A stretch of 64,000 nt of DNA, from assembly GCA_963576785.1 (NCBI GenBank), contig OY756142.1:2418001-2482000 (forward strand), in the 5' to 3' direction. The DNA comes from Chlorophyllum brunneum. Taxonomy: Eukaryota; Basidiomycota; Agaricomycetes; Agaricales; Agaricaceae. Positions 55,231 through 64,000 of the stretch are shown here, in pieces (position 1 is the first letter of the stretch; the number at the start of each line of letters is the position of its first letter). The translations under genes were made by a program, and so were the position numbers. The notes under the pieces are model-generated. The model had not been told where the DNA came from, did no database searches, and saw only the letters and a program-made list of their open reading frames with translations.

Positions 55231-56661
55231 CTGCGTACGGAGCCCCTTGAGGGAATAAAGCTCCTAGAGGCCCAGAGATGGGGGTCTTGAGATGTCGTGT
55301 GCCCATAGAGTGCCCAGCATGTTCCCAGGCTCCCATATTGGTGTTGTATCTGGCCATGTTGCGGGGACTTTGCCCCTCCCTCCTAAGAGGTAAAGTCTTT
55401 AGCTTGGGCGAACATCCCACTACTGAGAGAGCACGGTATCCCTAAGGACCGGCCTGCCGTTTGCTTGAGGCATCCTTCCTATATGGTGCATGGACGGGAT
55501 CTCACTGCTTGACGTGCACGCCACCACCCCAAAACCAGACCTCTCGCGTGGTAACAACTCAAATGGGTACACCCTGATCTTCACGGGGACCCACCGACAG
55601 AGGATTTTGACCTCTCGAGCCGGGCCGCTCCTTCTTAGTAACCAGGCAGCTTTTTTCAGTGCACTCCCAGTAAACGGCCCGCTACGGTCCACTAGTTGGG
55701 CAGGCAAAGGCCACAAAGGCATACCTCCAAGGCACGACCCCTGGACTAGCTTCCCGTTCCCCTGCAGCTGCTTTCACTATACCCTGCCCCCAGAGGAGGC
55801 GACTTGTCTTTGGGCACGGATCCACATGCTAATACTGGCAGGGATCTCTGTCTCGCAGGGGGCGCTACCAGGGTGGTGTTCACATTGGATTACCTAAGCA
55901 ACCCACAGAACGGATTACTTAAGCATTCCGTGGAACGGGCACCAATCAACCCGAGTTTCCCCGAGTCAACCCGAACCCGCCCATGCCCTGGAGTTTGGCG
56001 TATCCCTACTAACGACCAGGCACTACCCCCAGAGGGGTTCCCAAAGGCATGGCAACACTGGTGGGGGGTGGCCTGTCCTTTCAGTCGGCTTGTTATCACT
56101 CTGTTCCCCCTATTATCGTCCCCTATCCTTTCAGTCCCTTTCGGGTATGACAGAGTGGCTTTTTTCAGCATGCTCCCCACCGATGTGCAAGCACAATTGG
56201 GGGTGGGCCTGGATGTCCGTCGTCAGCCGGTATAGCCCAGCCTCGAGATACTAGCCAGACTTGAGCTGCAGCAGGGGTTAAAACCGCCATGCAAACCCTA
56301 TACGGGACTGCAAGCCCATCTAATTGGTAGAAGGGCCGCCACTACTGACGACCCAGTGAGTGCAAGCGAGCGAGGTGGCCAGTATTCCAGCCTTTAAGAC
56401 CCTTTACCAAGGGGCCACCTCGTCGATCTGTGCATATAGGCATCAGTCAGATGAACGGTGGGGATATGCCCACCTTTAATCACCTTTACCAAGGGTGCGC
56501 CACCTATTGACCGACTAACATTGCCACCTGGACCGCCCCCCTACAGCCAGCGAAGGCTCAGAAAAGACACAAGCCCATGAGAGAGAGCCCGAGAAATGAA
56601 TGGTGTGATGAGGAAAGAGAAGTGGAAAAGTGATGGTGGTGGTAACAAGTCAAGGAGCGAT
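55231..56661 (-). repeat. LINE leader module, U3 copy
   Basis: About 1,430 bp. GCTGAAAAAAGCC-type motifs near 56165 and 55655 (about 510 bp apart). Ends CAAGGGGCTCCGTACGCAGG at 55231. Highly similar along its whole length to 57141-58560 and 60416-61848. The short frame near the end starts ATGGCCAGATAC and reads NTNMGAWEHAGHSMGT. Confidence 0.92.
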
Positions 56662-57140
56662 GCCCTGTGAGGCTATCCAGTTTAACAGACAGCCCTATCA
56701 TGGTATGGACTCCCTTTGGGATGTCCTCCACTTGATGTACAACTCTGCTGCTGATTGGCAGTGCGACACATCTGTTCTTGACCCTCTTTTTCGGTGTTGG
56801 AGCTCACGGAGGCCTTGTCCTCTTGCTCTGATACATCCTCTCCAGGGCCGGACCATGTTACATGGTCCCACCTCAAGTACATTGTCATTGATGAAGATTG
56901 TTTGACAGTGTTCCTGTGCCTGGCCAATGCCTGCCTTACAGTGGGTCATTAGCCCCACAGCTTCAAGGAGTCGCTCTCGGTTATCATTCCGAAACTGGGG
57001 AAGCCCTCCTACTCTATTTCCAAGGCATTCAGGCCTATTGTCCTCCTGAACATGCTTGGTAAATTGGTTGAGAAAATGCTTTCCAACCATATCCAGTTTG
57101 ATGCCATTAGATATGACATCTTTCATCCCCATCAACTCAC
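56662..57140 (+). pseudogene. LINE RT N-terminal fragment of a divergent family (L12)
   Basis: Plus strand: PCEAIQFNRQPYHGMDSLWDVLHLMYNSAADWQ, TSVLDPL, then in other frames SVIIPKLGKPSYS-, KAFRPIVLLNMLGKLVEKMLSNHIQFDAI. It aligns block for block with family A RT but is clearly divergent in amino acids, so it is another LINE lineage. It is truncated at both ends by leader starts (56661 minus, 57141 plus). Confidence 0.8.
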
Positions 57141-58560
57141 ATCGCTCCTTGACTTGTTACCACCACCATCACTTTTTCCACTTCCTTTCCCCATCGCACC
57201 TTTCATCTCCTGGGCTCTCTCTCATGGGCCTGGGTCTTTTCTGAGCCATCGCTGGCTGTAGGGGGGCGGTCCGTGTGGCAACGTTACTTGGTCGATGGGC
57301 GGCGCGCCCTTGGTAAAGGCGATTAAAGGTGGGTATATCCCCACCATTCATCTGACTGACGCCTATACGCACAGGTCGACGAGGCAGCCCCTTGGTAAAG
57401 GGTCTTAAAGGCTGGGATACTGGCCACCTCGCTCGCTTGCGCTCGCTGGGTCGCCAGTGGTGGCGGCCCTTCTATTAATCCAATGGAGTTGCAGTCCCGT
57501 ATAGGGTTCGCATGGCAGTTTTAACCCCTGCTGCAGCTCAAGTCCAGCTAGCATCTCGAGGCTGGGTTATCCTGGCTGACGACGGACGTCCGGGCCTACC
57601 CCTAATCGTGCTTGCACGTCGGTGGGGAGTGTGCTGAAAAAAGCCGCCCCGTTGCACCCGAAAGGGACCGAAAGGATAAGGGATGGTAATAGGGGGTATG
57701 GAGGTGAAAACAAGCCGACCGAAAGGACAGGCCACCCCCCACCAGTGTCGCCATGCCTTCGGGAACCCCTCTGGGGGTAGCACCTGGTCGTTAGTAGGGA
57801 TACGCCAAACTCCAGGACACCGGGCGGATGCGGATTAACACGGGGAAACTCGGGTTGATTGGCGCTTGTCCCGCGGATTGCTTAGTAACCCGTTCCGCGG
57901 GTTGCTTATGTGATCCAATGTGAACACCACCCTGGTAGCGCCCCCTGCGAGACAGAGATCCCTGCCAGTATTAGCATGTGGATCCGTGCCCAAAGACAAG
58001 TCGCCTCCTCTGGGGGCAGAGTATAGCGAAAGCGGCTGCGGGGGAACGGGAAGCTAGTCCAGGGGTCGCGCCTTGGAGGTACGCCTTCGTGGCCTCTGCC
58101 TGCCCAACTAGTGGACCGTAGCGGGCTGTTTACTGGGAGCGCGCTGGAAAAAGCCGCCCGGTTACTGAGAAGGAGCAGCCTGGCTCGAGAGGTCTAGATC
58201 CTCCGTCGATGGGTCTCCGCCAACAACGGAGTGTACCCGTTTAAGTTGATACCACGTAAGTAGTCTGGATTTGGGGTGGCGATATGCGCAGTCATGTGGT
58301 GAGATCCCGTCCGTGCACCATATAGGAAGGATGCCTCAAGCAAACGGTGGGCCGGTCCTCAGGAATACCGTGCTCTCTCAGTAGCGGGGTGTCTGCCCAA
58401 GCTAAAGGCTTTACCTCTTAGGAGGGAGGGGCAAAGTCCCCGCAACATGGCTGGATGCGACACCAATATGGGAGCCTGGGAACATGCTGGGCATTCTACG
58501 GGCACATATCGTCTCAAGACCCCCATCTCTGGGCTGCTAGGAGTTTGCCTGCAAGGGACT
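57141..58560 (+). repeat. LINE leader module, U4 copy
   Basis: Begins ATCGCTCCTTGACTTG. GCTGAAAAAAGCCGCC near 57634 and GCTGGAAAAAGCCGCC near 58142. Ends GCAAGGGACTCCGTGTACGGG, after which ORF1 sequence follows. It holds no long ORF of its own except the terminal short frame starting at ATG 58447. Confidence 0.92.
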
Positions 58561-60319
58561 CCGTGTACGGGCTCTCGACCTATCCCAGCTCCTGGTGCAG
58601 AAGCCAGGGCTTCGTCCCTCCCCCCGTCTTCCCCTCCTCCCGCCTCTCCAGAGGCTATGGAACAGGACGACCAGGAGGAGCCCACTGCCGCCCCCCTCTC
58701 TATCCTGGGCATCAATATTAGTGCCAGAGAGGACGCCGATGCGATCCAATGGTCGCTCGAGATTGTTGCCGACTTCATGAAGACGGCGCATCTCATTCCC
58801 CAGGAGGACGCTCCATCCTTCCATCCCATCGCCTCTCGACTATCTGAGATAGTCCAGACGGTCGCATCCTCCCCTATGTGGCGTGAAACCTACACAGGGG
58901 TGAGTGACTCTCTCTCCCTGAGGGACTTGATCGCTTCGGCGTTTCCTGCTCTCCCAGTGGTGACTTATAGGCCCCCGGCTACCCCTCCCAGGGTACCAGG
59001 ACCTTCTACCCTCGCCCCCCCCCCAGCGCAGAGTCCCTGTGCAGGAGGAGGACGATCTTATGGACCCGGAGAAGACTCCAGTCAAACGCCCGCGCACAGA
59101 CCCTAAGGGGAAGGCGCCAGTCCGACCTGTTAAGGCTCCTACTAAGCCTCAGGTCCCCTATGAGAGGCCCTCTGGTCCTCCTCCCTCCACGATCACTTCG
59201 AAGCCCAAGCCAGGACAGAAGGCTTACTCGGCTGCAGCGAAACAACCGGCCGCGTCCAAGTCTGGGGCGGAGCCGCTTTCTGCATTGAAAGCGGCCTTCC
59301 CCCATCTCTCCACAGAGCAGCTCCTCAACCTTCATTCACAGGCTGAGGCTGCGAAGCAATCCCCCTCGTCGAATGCTCGCCCTAAGAAGCCAGCATTCAC
59401 GATTCCCGGACCGTCGCGAAAGCAGGTCCTAGTTTCCTATGAAGACAAGTCGAACGCCTCGGCTGGTCTCCATACTCTTACCCAGCAGGCCTGTAAGGCG
59501 CTGAAGGCTGGGAGAAGCTCTCTGATCGTGGAAGGTGCCACGCTCGCATATGATGGCTATTCCATGGCCACCAACAAACTCGCCACAACCAAGGACATTG
59601 AGATCCTTAGGGCGTTGGTTGAACGTCTGTCCCCTCCAGGAGCCCCCTTCTGGATTGGACTCCCATCTTCGGTGTCGTACCTCCGTGTGGTTGACGTCCC
59701 GTACCTCAAGAACTCTGCCGCTGGAGTTCCGTGTACTCCAGCAGACGTCGAGAAGGTTCTTACCTCGTCGGTGCATGCTCCCCTCATCAGCCTGAAGGGT
59801 CCCCCTAGGCTGGTGCGCAACTCCAGGATGTCTGACTCTTGTACGGCGTTTTTTGACATCTGGGACTCCATGAGGGGTACCCGAGCTCTCGGTCTTCTGA
59901 ATAAGAAGATCATGTTTGGGAACAAGCAGTGCGTGATACTCTCTGCTAACCCTCGTCGTAACGAGTCGCTGTGTACCCACTGTTACAAGTGGGGCCACGC
60001 CTCCTCCTGGTGCAAGGCCGATGGCCCAGCATGTCCCGACTGCGGTGGTGCGCACTCTCGTGCTAATCACCGCACTTTTGCTCTGTGTTGTAAGGGGCAA
60101 CCGAAGGCTACGCCTCCGGTTCCTGCTACCCCTACTGGTCAACCGTGCCCCCATCCTCCTCACTGCTGTAACTGCAAGAAGGAGCATCCCGCTGATTCCA
60201 GGAAGTGCACTTTCTGGAACCACAAACATGACCGGGCCTGGCTGACTGCCCGCTATCGAGAGGTGCGTGACAGACGTCGTCACTCTCCCATCCCCCCTCA
60301 TAACCTCCCTTATGCCTAG
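58447..60319 (+). CDS. LINE ORF1 (Gag-like, CCHC) with leader-derived N-terminus, one frame change
   Basis: RNA-binding ORF1p of a second LINE family. From ATG 58447 the leader frame (MAGCDTNMGAWEHAGHSTGT) leads without a stop into MEQDDQEEPTAAPLSILGINISA and a Pro-rich stretch up to a run of ten C (59015-59024). The remaining protein continues in the next frame from about 59030 (EEDDLMDPEKTPVKRPRTDPKGKAP) for over 420 codons to TAG 60317-60319. Knuckles: CTHCYKWGHASSWC (CX2CX4HX4C), CPDCGGAHSRANHRTFALCC, CCNCKKEHPADSRKC. The lower half is intact and CpG-rich. The C run is a single base out of phase, which could be a mutation, an assembly homopolymer error or frameshifting. Confidence 0.88.
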
Positions 60320-60415
60320 GAACAACCTGGGCCATCTGGAGGGCATTAGGGTATTCTCATTTAACGTCGCAAAATCATATATATACGTTGATGTACTGCT
60401 CGAGAAGTTGAAATC
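60312..60415 (+). pseudogene. LINE ORF2 start of U4, cut by U5
   Basis: ATG at 60312-60314 overlaps the ORF1 stop (ATGCCTAG). The frame reads MPRNNLGHLEGIRVFSFNVAKSYIYVDVLLEKLKS, an endonuclease opening with the Asn of the FN/QN block, divergent from family A (VYQQNCNKNYDLVDTLLEDLK). After 34 codons it is interrupted at 60416 by the leader of U5. Confidence 0.82.
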
Positions 60416-61848
60416 ATCGCTCCTTGACTTGTTACCACCACCATCACTTTTTCCACTTCCTTTCCCCATCACACCTTTCATCTCCTGGGCTCTCTCTCAT
60501 GGGCCTGGGTCTTTTCTGAGCCATCGCTGGCTGTAGGGGGGCGGTCCGTGTGGCAACGTTACTTGGTCGATGGGCGGTGCGCCCTTGGTAAAGGCGATTA
60601 AAGGTGGGTATATCCCCACCATTCATCTGACTGACGCCTATACGCACAGGTCGACGAGGCGGCCCCTTGGTAAAGGGTCTTAAAGGCTGGGATACTGGCC
60701 ACCTCGCTCGCTTGCACTCGCTGGGTCGTCAGTGGTGGCGGCCCTTCTACTAATTAGTTGGGCTTGCAGTCCCGTATAGGGTTCGCATGTGGGTTTTTAC
60801 CCCTACTGCAGGTCAAGTCTGGTTAGTATCTTGAGGCTGGGCTATACCAGCTGACGACGGACATCCAGGCCCACCCCCAATCGTGCGTACATGTCGGTGG
60901 GGAGCGTGCTGAAAAAAGCTGCCCTGTCGTACCCAAAAGGGACCGAAAGGATAGGGGACGATAATAGGGGGAACGGAGTGATAACAAGCCGACCGAAAGG
61001 ACAGGCCACCCCCCACCAGTGTCGCCATGCCTTCGGGAACCCCTCTGGGGGTAGCACCTGGTCGTTAGTAGGGATACGCCAAACTCCAGAGCACGGGCGG
61101 GTTCGGGTTGACTTGGGGAAACTTGGGTTGATTGGCGCCCGTTCCGTGGAATGCTTAAGTAATCCGTTCCGCGGGTTGCTTAGGTAATCCAATGTGAACA
61201 CCACCCTGGTAGCGCCCCCTGCGAGACAGAGATCCCTGCCAGTATTAGCACGCGGATCCGCGCCCAAAGACAAGTCACCTCCTCCGGGGGTAGGGCATAG
61301 CGAAAGCGGCTGCGGGGGAACGGGAAGCTAGTCCAGGGGTCGCGCCTTGGAGGTACGCCTTCGTGGCCTCTGCCTGCCCAACTAGTGGACCGTAGCGGGC
61401 CGTTTACTGGGAGCATGCTGAAAAAAGCCGCCCGGTTACTGAGAAGGAGCGGCCCGGCTCGAGAGGTCAAAATCCTCTGTCGGTGGGTCCCTGTGAAGAT
61501 CGGGGTGTACCCATTTGAGTTGTTACCACGCGAGAGGTCTGGTTTTGGGGTGGCGGCGTGCGCAGTCAAGCGGTGAGATCCCATCCGTGCACCATATAGG
61601 AAGGATGCCTCAAGCGAACAGCGGGCCGGTCCTCAGGGATACCGCGCTCTCTCAGTAGCAGGGTGTTCACCCAAGCTAAAGGCTTTACCTCTTAGGAGGG
61701 AGGGGCAAAGTCCCCGCAACATGGCCAGATGCAACACCAATATGGGAGCCTGGGAACATGCTGGGCATTCTACGGGCACACGATGTCTCAAGACCCCCAT
61801 TTCTGGGCCTCTAGGAGCTTTATTCCCTCAAGGGGCTCCGTACGCGGG
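60416..61848 (+). repeat. LINE leader module, U5 copy
   Basis: Full leader from ATCGCTCC at 60416 to CTCCGTACGCGGG at about 61848. Motifs GCTGAAAAAAGCTGCC near 60907 and GCTGAAAAAAGCCGCC near 61416. Richest in CpG of all copies, including CGCGG runs, and so probably the youngest. Confidence 0.92.
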
Positions 61849-64000
61849 TAACTTTAGACGTGCTAAGAAGCGCACAAAGCGCAACTTCTTTGATGCTCGC
61901 ATCGAGGAGATTGCTTCTACAAACAAGCGACCGTGGGACCTTATGGAATGGGTCCAAAAGCGGAAGCTTCCACCCTGCGAGGCTATCCAGTACAATGGAG
62001 AGCCGTGTCACACGCTCCCGGATCTCTGGGACGCACTCCACAATACCTACAACTCGGCTTCTGGCCGAGCTGTAGATATTTCTGTTCTTGATCCACTGCC
62101 AAGCCTTATGGCGCGGGAGTGGGTCCAATTCTCAGCCTTAGAGCTGATGGACACCCTTAGCGCTTGCTCAGGTGTGTCCGCCCCGGGGCTGGACCATGTA
62201 ACATGGACCCACCTCAAGGAGATCACCGAGGACCCCGATGTCCTTCGGCTATTCATCGGGATAGCCAATGCCTGCATGAGTGTGGGTCATTGGCCGTCTC
62301 ACTTTAAGGAAAGCTTGTCGGTTATCATTCCGAAGCTGGGCAAGCCGTCCTACTCAACACCCAAGGCGTTCAGACCCATTGTGCTCTTGAACACCTTCGG
62401 TAAACTCATCGAGAAGATGGTCTCGAATCGCCTCCAGTTTGACTCTGTCAAGCATGGAGTTTTTCATCCAAATCAGCTCGGTGGTATCCGTCAGAGGTCC
62501 ACTGACGATGCTGGGATGCTCCTAACTCACATCGTTTGTGCGGGGTGGGCCAAGGGCCTCAAGACTAGCGTTGTCGCGTTTGACATCGCTCAGTTCTTTC
62601 CTTCACTCAACCACTCTATGTTGTTGGCAATTTTACGGAAGCAAGGATTCGACCCCTGTGTGGGCAGATTCTTTGCCTCTTATTTGGTGGGCCGCTCTAC
62701 GCAATATGCGTGGGGAGACCACAAGTCCGACATTAGGCAGGCAGACGTTGGGGTCGGTCAGGGCTCTTCGCTCTCTCCTGTCCTCTCCGGCCTCTATCTC
62801 ACCCCCTTCATGAAACTTTATGATAGGGAGGCAATCGCTCTTGGGAGTACTTTACTCTCATACGTCGACGATGGCCTTGTCATCGCCCAAGCTAAAACTT
62901 GGGAACCTAATTTGGTGTGCCTCAAGCAGGCGTACCAGATTATTTATCGCCTGACTACTTCGTTTGGGCTTGCCGTCGAGCACGACAAGTCCGAAGTTTT
63001 TCACTTCTCCCGTAAACGGGGAGATGACAACCCACCGCTGGATCTGGGGTATGCTCCCCATACCGGCGATACTCCGCTTCGCCCTAAGACCCATTGGAGG
63101 TACTTGGGCTTTTTCTTCGATCGCGCTCTTACGTTTAAAGAGCACGTTTGGCATTATGCTACTAAGTCTCTGTCCACGGTCAAGGCCATGGGCATGCTTG
63201 GTAACTCTTCACGAGGCCTTCTTCCTTCTCAGAAGAGGACTCTGTACCGCTCATGCGTAGTGCCCATCGCTACGTATGGGTTTCGACTCTGGTTCTATGA
63301 AGGTGCCCGTAACAAGACCCTTCTGAAGCAACTTAACACTATGCAGCGCAAAGCTGCATTGTGGATCACTGGTGCATTCCGCACCAGCCCTACCGGAGGA
63401 GCTGAAGCCTTGGCTGGCCTCATCCCCATCCACCTTCATCTCAGGAAGTTAGCTGCCCGTGCCGTCCACAGGGTGGCTACGCTTTCTGGTCATCACCCTA
63501 TTCGTTCCGTTATGGGGCGTCAGTATATAGGGGGTTGTGTTCCACACCCCAGATCGATTACTCTCATGACCCCCGCCCAGGCGGGTAAGGTCAAGGGGCC
63601 GGTCACGGAGGCAAACTCTCGCTTGCCAGATCTAACGGAGACATTCGAGCTGTTTGTGCTCGAGGCGTTGCCAGGTTATCGTCTCATGGACCGCTTCGCG
63701 GCCCAGGTGACTTTTAAAATGTATGACGCCTCGCTCGGTGGAAACCCTGCGGGCCGTCAGGTGGATTTGCTCAACGATACCCTTCGTCGGTATTGTGAGG
63801 ATAGACGGGTTGTCTACACAGCGACGGACGCAAGTCTGCCACTGGTTGGAGACTTCCAGGCAGTTTCTGCTGCCCATGTTTATAGGGGGACACGCTTGCT
63901 TCATGCAACGCGTCACCCAGCTGGCAAGGTTACAGCCCCAGATGCTGAACTCTTTGCCATTCGTATGGCCTTGGGTACTGCTTCCGCAGTCTCTGAGGCT
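61721..64000 (+). CDS. Leader-RT-RNase H fusion ORF of unit U5, intact to window edge
   Basis: One open frame of 760 codons running off the window. It starts at ATG 61721 in the leader (MARCNTNMGAWEHAGHSTGT), crosses the leader boundary in frame (..APYAG/NFRRAKKR.. at about 61849) and continues as LINE RT: FSALELMDTLSACSGVSAPGLDHVTW, KAFRPIVLLNTFGKLIEKM, GIRQRSTDDAGML, VVAFDIAQFFPSLNHSML, GVGQGSSLSPVLSGLYLTPFMK, the active site SYVDDGLVIAQ at about 62857-62890 with both Asp, EHDKSEVFHFSRK and RYLGFFFDRAL. RNase H then begins (TATDASLPLVGDFQAVSAA; DAELFAIRMALG with Asp and Glu). There is no endonuclease domain and no ORF1. It is the only RT in the window free of stops and with all visible catalytic residues. 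The fused N-terminal 43 residues may or may not be translated. Confidence 0.9.
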   Translation, partial: MARCNTNMGAWEHAGHSTGTRCLKTPISGPLGALFPQGAPYAGNFRRAKKRTKRNFFDARIEEIASTNKRPWDLMEWVQKRKLPPCEAIQYNGEPCHTLPDLWDALHNTYNSASGRAVDISVLDPLPSLMAREWVQFSALELMDTLSACSGVSAPGLDHVTWTHLKEITEDPDVLRLFIGIANACMSVGHWPSHFKESLSVIIPKLGKPSYSTPKAFRPIVLLNTFGKLIEKMVSNRLQFDSVKHGVFHPNQLGGIRQRSTDDAGMLLTHIVCAGWAKGLKTSVVAFDIAQFFPSLNHSMLLAILRKQGFDPCVGRFFASYLVGRSTQYAWGDHKSDIRQADVGVGQGSSLSPVLSGLYLTPFMKLYDREAIALGSTLLSYVDDGLVIAQAKTWEPNLVCLKQAYQIIYRLTTSFGLAVEHDKSEVFHFSRKRGDDNPPLDLGYAPHTGDTPLRPKTHWRYLGFFFDRALTFKEHVWHYATKSLSTVKAMGMLGNSSRGLLPSQKRTLYRSCVVPIATYGFRLWFYEGARNKTLLKQLNTMQRKAALWITGAFRTSPTGGAEALAGLIPIHLHLRKLAARAVHRVATLSGHHPIRSVMGRQYIGGCVPHPRSITLMTPAQAGKVKGPVTEANSRLPDLTETFELFVLEALPGYRLMDRFAAQVTFKMYDASLGGNPAGRQVDLLNDTLRRYCEDRRVVYTATDASLPLVGDFQAVSAAHVYRGTRLLHATRHPAGKVTAPDAELFAIRMALGTASAVSEA

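Larger units (their letters stand above)
52276..56661 (-). mobile_element. LINE unit U3: leader plus ORF2 without ORF1 and endonuclease
   Basis: Complete-looking unit on the minus strand. It has a full leader start ATCGCTCC at 56661, a leader down to CTCCGTACGCAGG at about 55231, a direct fusion to RT coding sequence, RNase H, the family A 3' UTR, and poly(T) at 52276-52288. ORF1 and the whole endonuclease are missing. No target duplication could be recognised (flanks GAAGAGGC and GCCCTGTG). CpG is fairly abundant, with a minority of sites decayed relative to U5. Confidence 0.88.

Noticed and set aside
55490..56235. Plus-strand ORFs of 130-140 codons in the leader (also at 60842-61584 minus)
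   Set aside because: They recur because the leader is repeated, their ends differ between copies and frames are not conserved, so coding is unlikely. Only the short terminal frame is kept as a possibility.
52260..56675. Target-site duplication around LINE unit U3
   Set aside because: Flanks GAAGAGGC and GCCCTGTG share only a short GAGGC-like string at the wrong offset, which is not enough to call a duplication.
59429..60481. Long antisense frame of 350 codons opposite LINE ORF1
   Set aside because: It is the GC-rich shadow of a protein with clear CCHC knuckles on the plus strand, and has no domain of its own.
61835..61870. Leader-LINE junctions as products of splicing (G/GT at the leader boundary)
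   Set aside because: In a spliced product the donor GT would be lost, yet it remains, and the LINE sides do not start after AG. Template switching fits better.

Overview
The window looks like part of a filamentous basidiomycete (probably Agaricomycete) genome. The only confident host gene is at the left edge: the 5' half of RSE1 (SF3b subunit 3/SF3b130), on the minus strand with five introns of 48-62 bp. Almost everything to its right is a nested stack of retrotransposons: Ty3/Gypsy, Ty1/Copia, small LTR elements and LINE-type non-LTR elements. The species cannot be named from the sequence alone.

Layout. 1-2.1 kb: RSE1. 2.3-2.5 kb: kinase-like fragment. 3.0-4.7 kb: Copia RT scrap and an antisense Gypsy integrase. 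4.7-11.0 kb: decayed Gypsy element G1 (1.1-kb LTR, gag, pol). 11.0-15.5 kb: minus-strand LINE copies. 15.5-28.4 kb: Copia element O, invaded by a nearly complete second Copia (element I, 16797-24143, TSD TTCCC) and by two solo LTRs (TSDs ATGTC and AGAAG). 28.4-41.2 kb: Copia C3 on the minus strand, split by Gypsy chromovirus G2 (30448-40611), whose 5' LTR is itself split by a LINE unit. 41.2-47.3 kb: Copia 3' end, LINE EN/RT, a solo LTR (TSD ATTCC), a 5'-truncated LINE (13-bp TSD), a CCHC Gag-only LTR element and a leader-LINE chimera (14-bp TSD). 47.3-64 kb: LINE copies nested in one another, progressively richer in CpG and more intact to the right.

The most unusual structure is a leader module of about 1.43 kb. 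It is found upstream of at least seven LINE fragments. It always ends at essentially the same point (around GGCTCCGTACGCGG), but that end is fused to a different position of the LINE each time: ORF1 once and ORF2 six times. At least two LINE lineages with different 3' UTRs carry it. In the rightmost unit the leader's short reading frame runs in frame into RT and RNase H without a stop for 760 codons to the window edge, with YVDD intact and no endonuclease domain. Another unit has a tRNA-like head with A and B boxes, leader-like modules, a LINE tail, poly(A) and a 14-bp TSD, like a very large SINE.

Decay is dominated by C-to-T type changes at CpG (and CpA). By eye the 3-47 kb region has almost no CpG, while 52-64 kb is rich in it. 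Stop codons in the old elements are mostly explained as decayed Trp, Arg and Gln codons, and the second catalytic Asp of the RT motif has become Asn in several elements. All coordinates and alignments were worked out by hand, so element ends not backed by a target-site duplication are uncertain by several bases.
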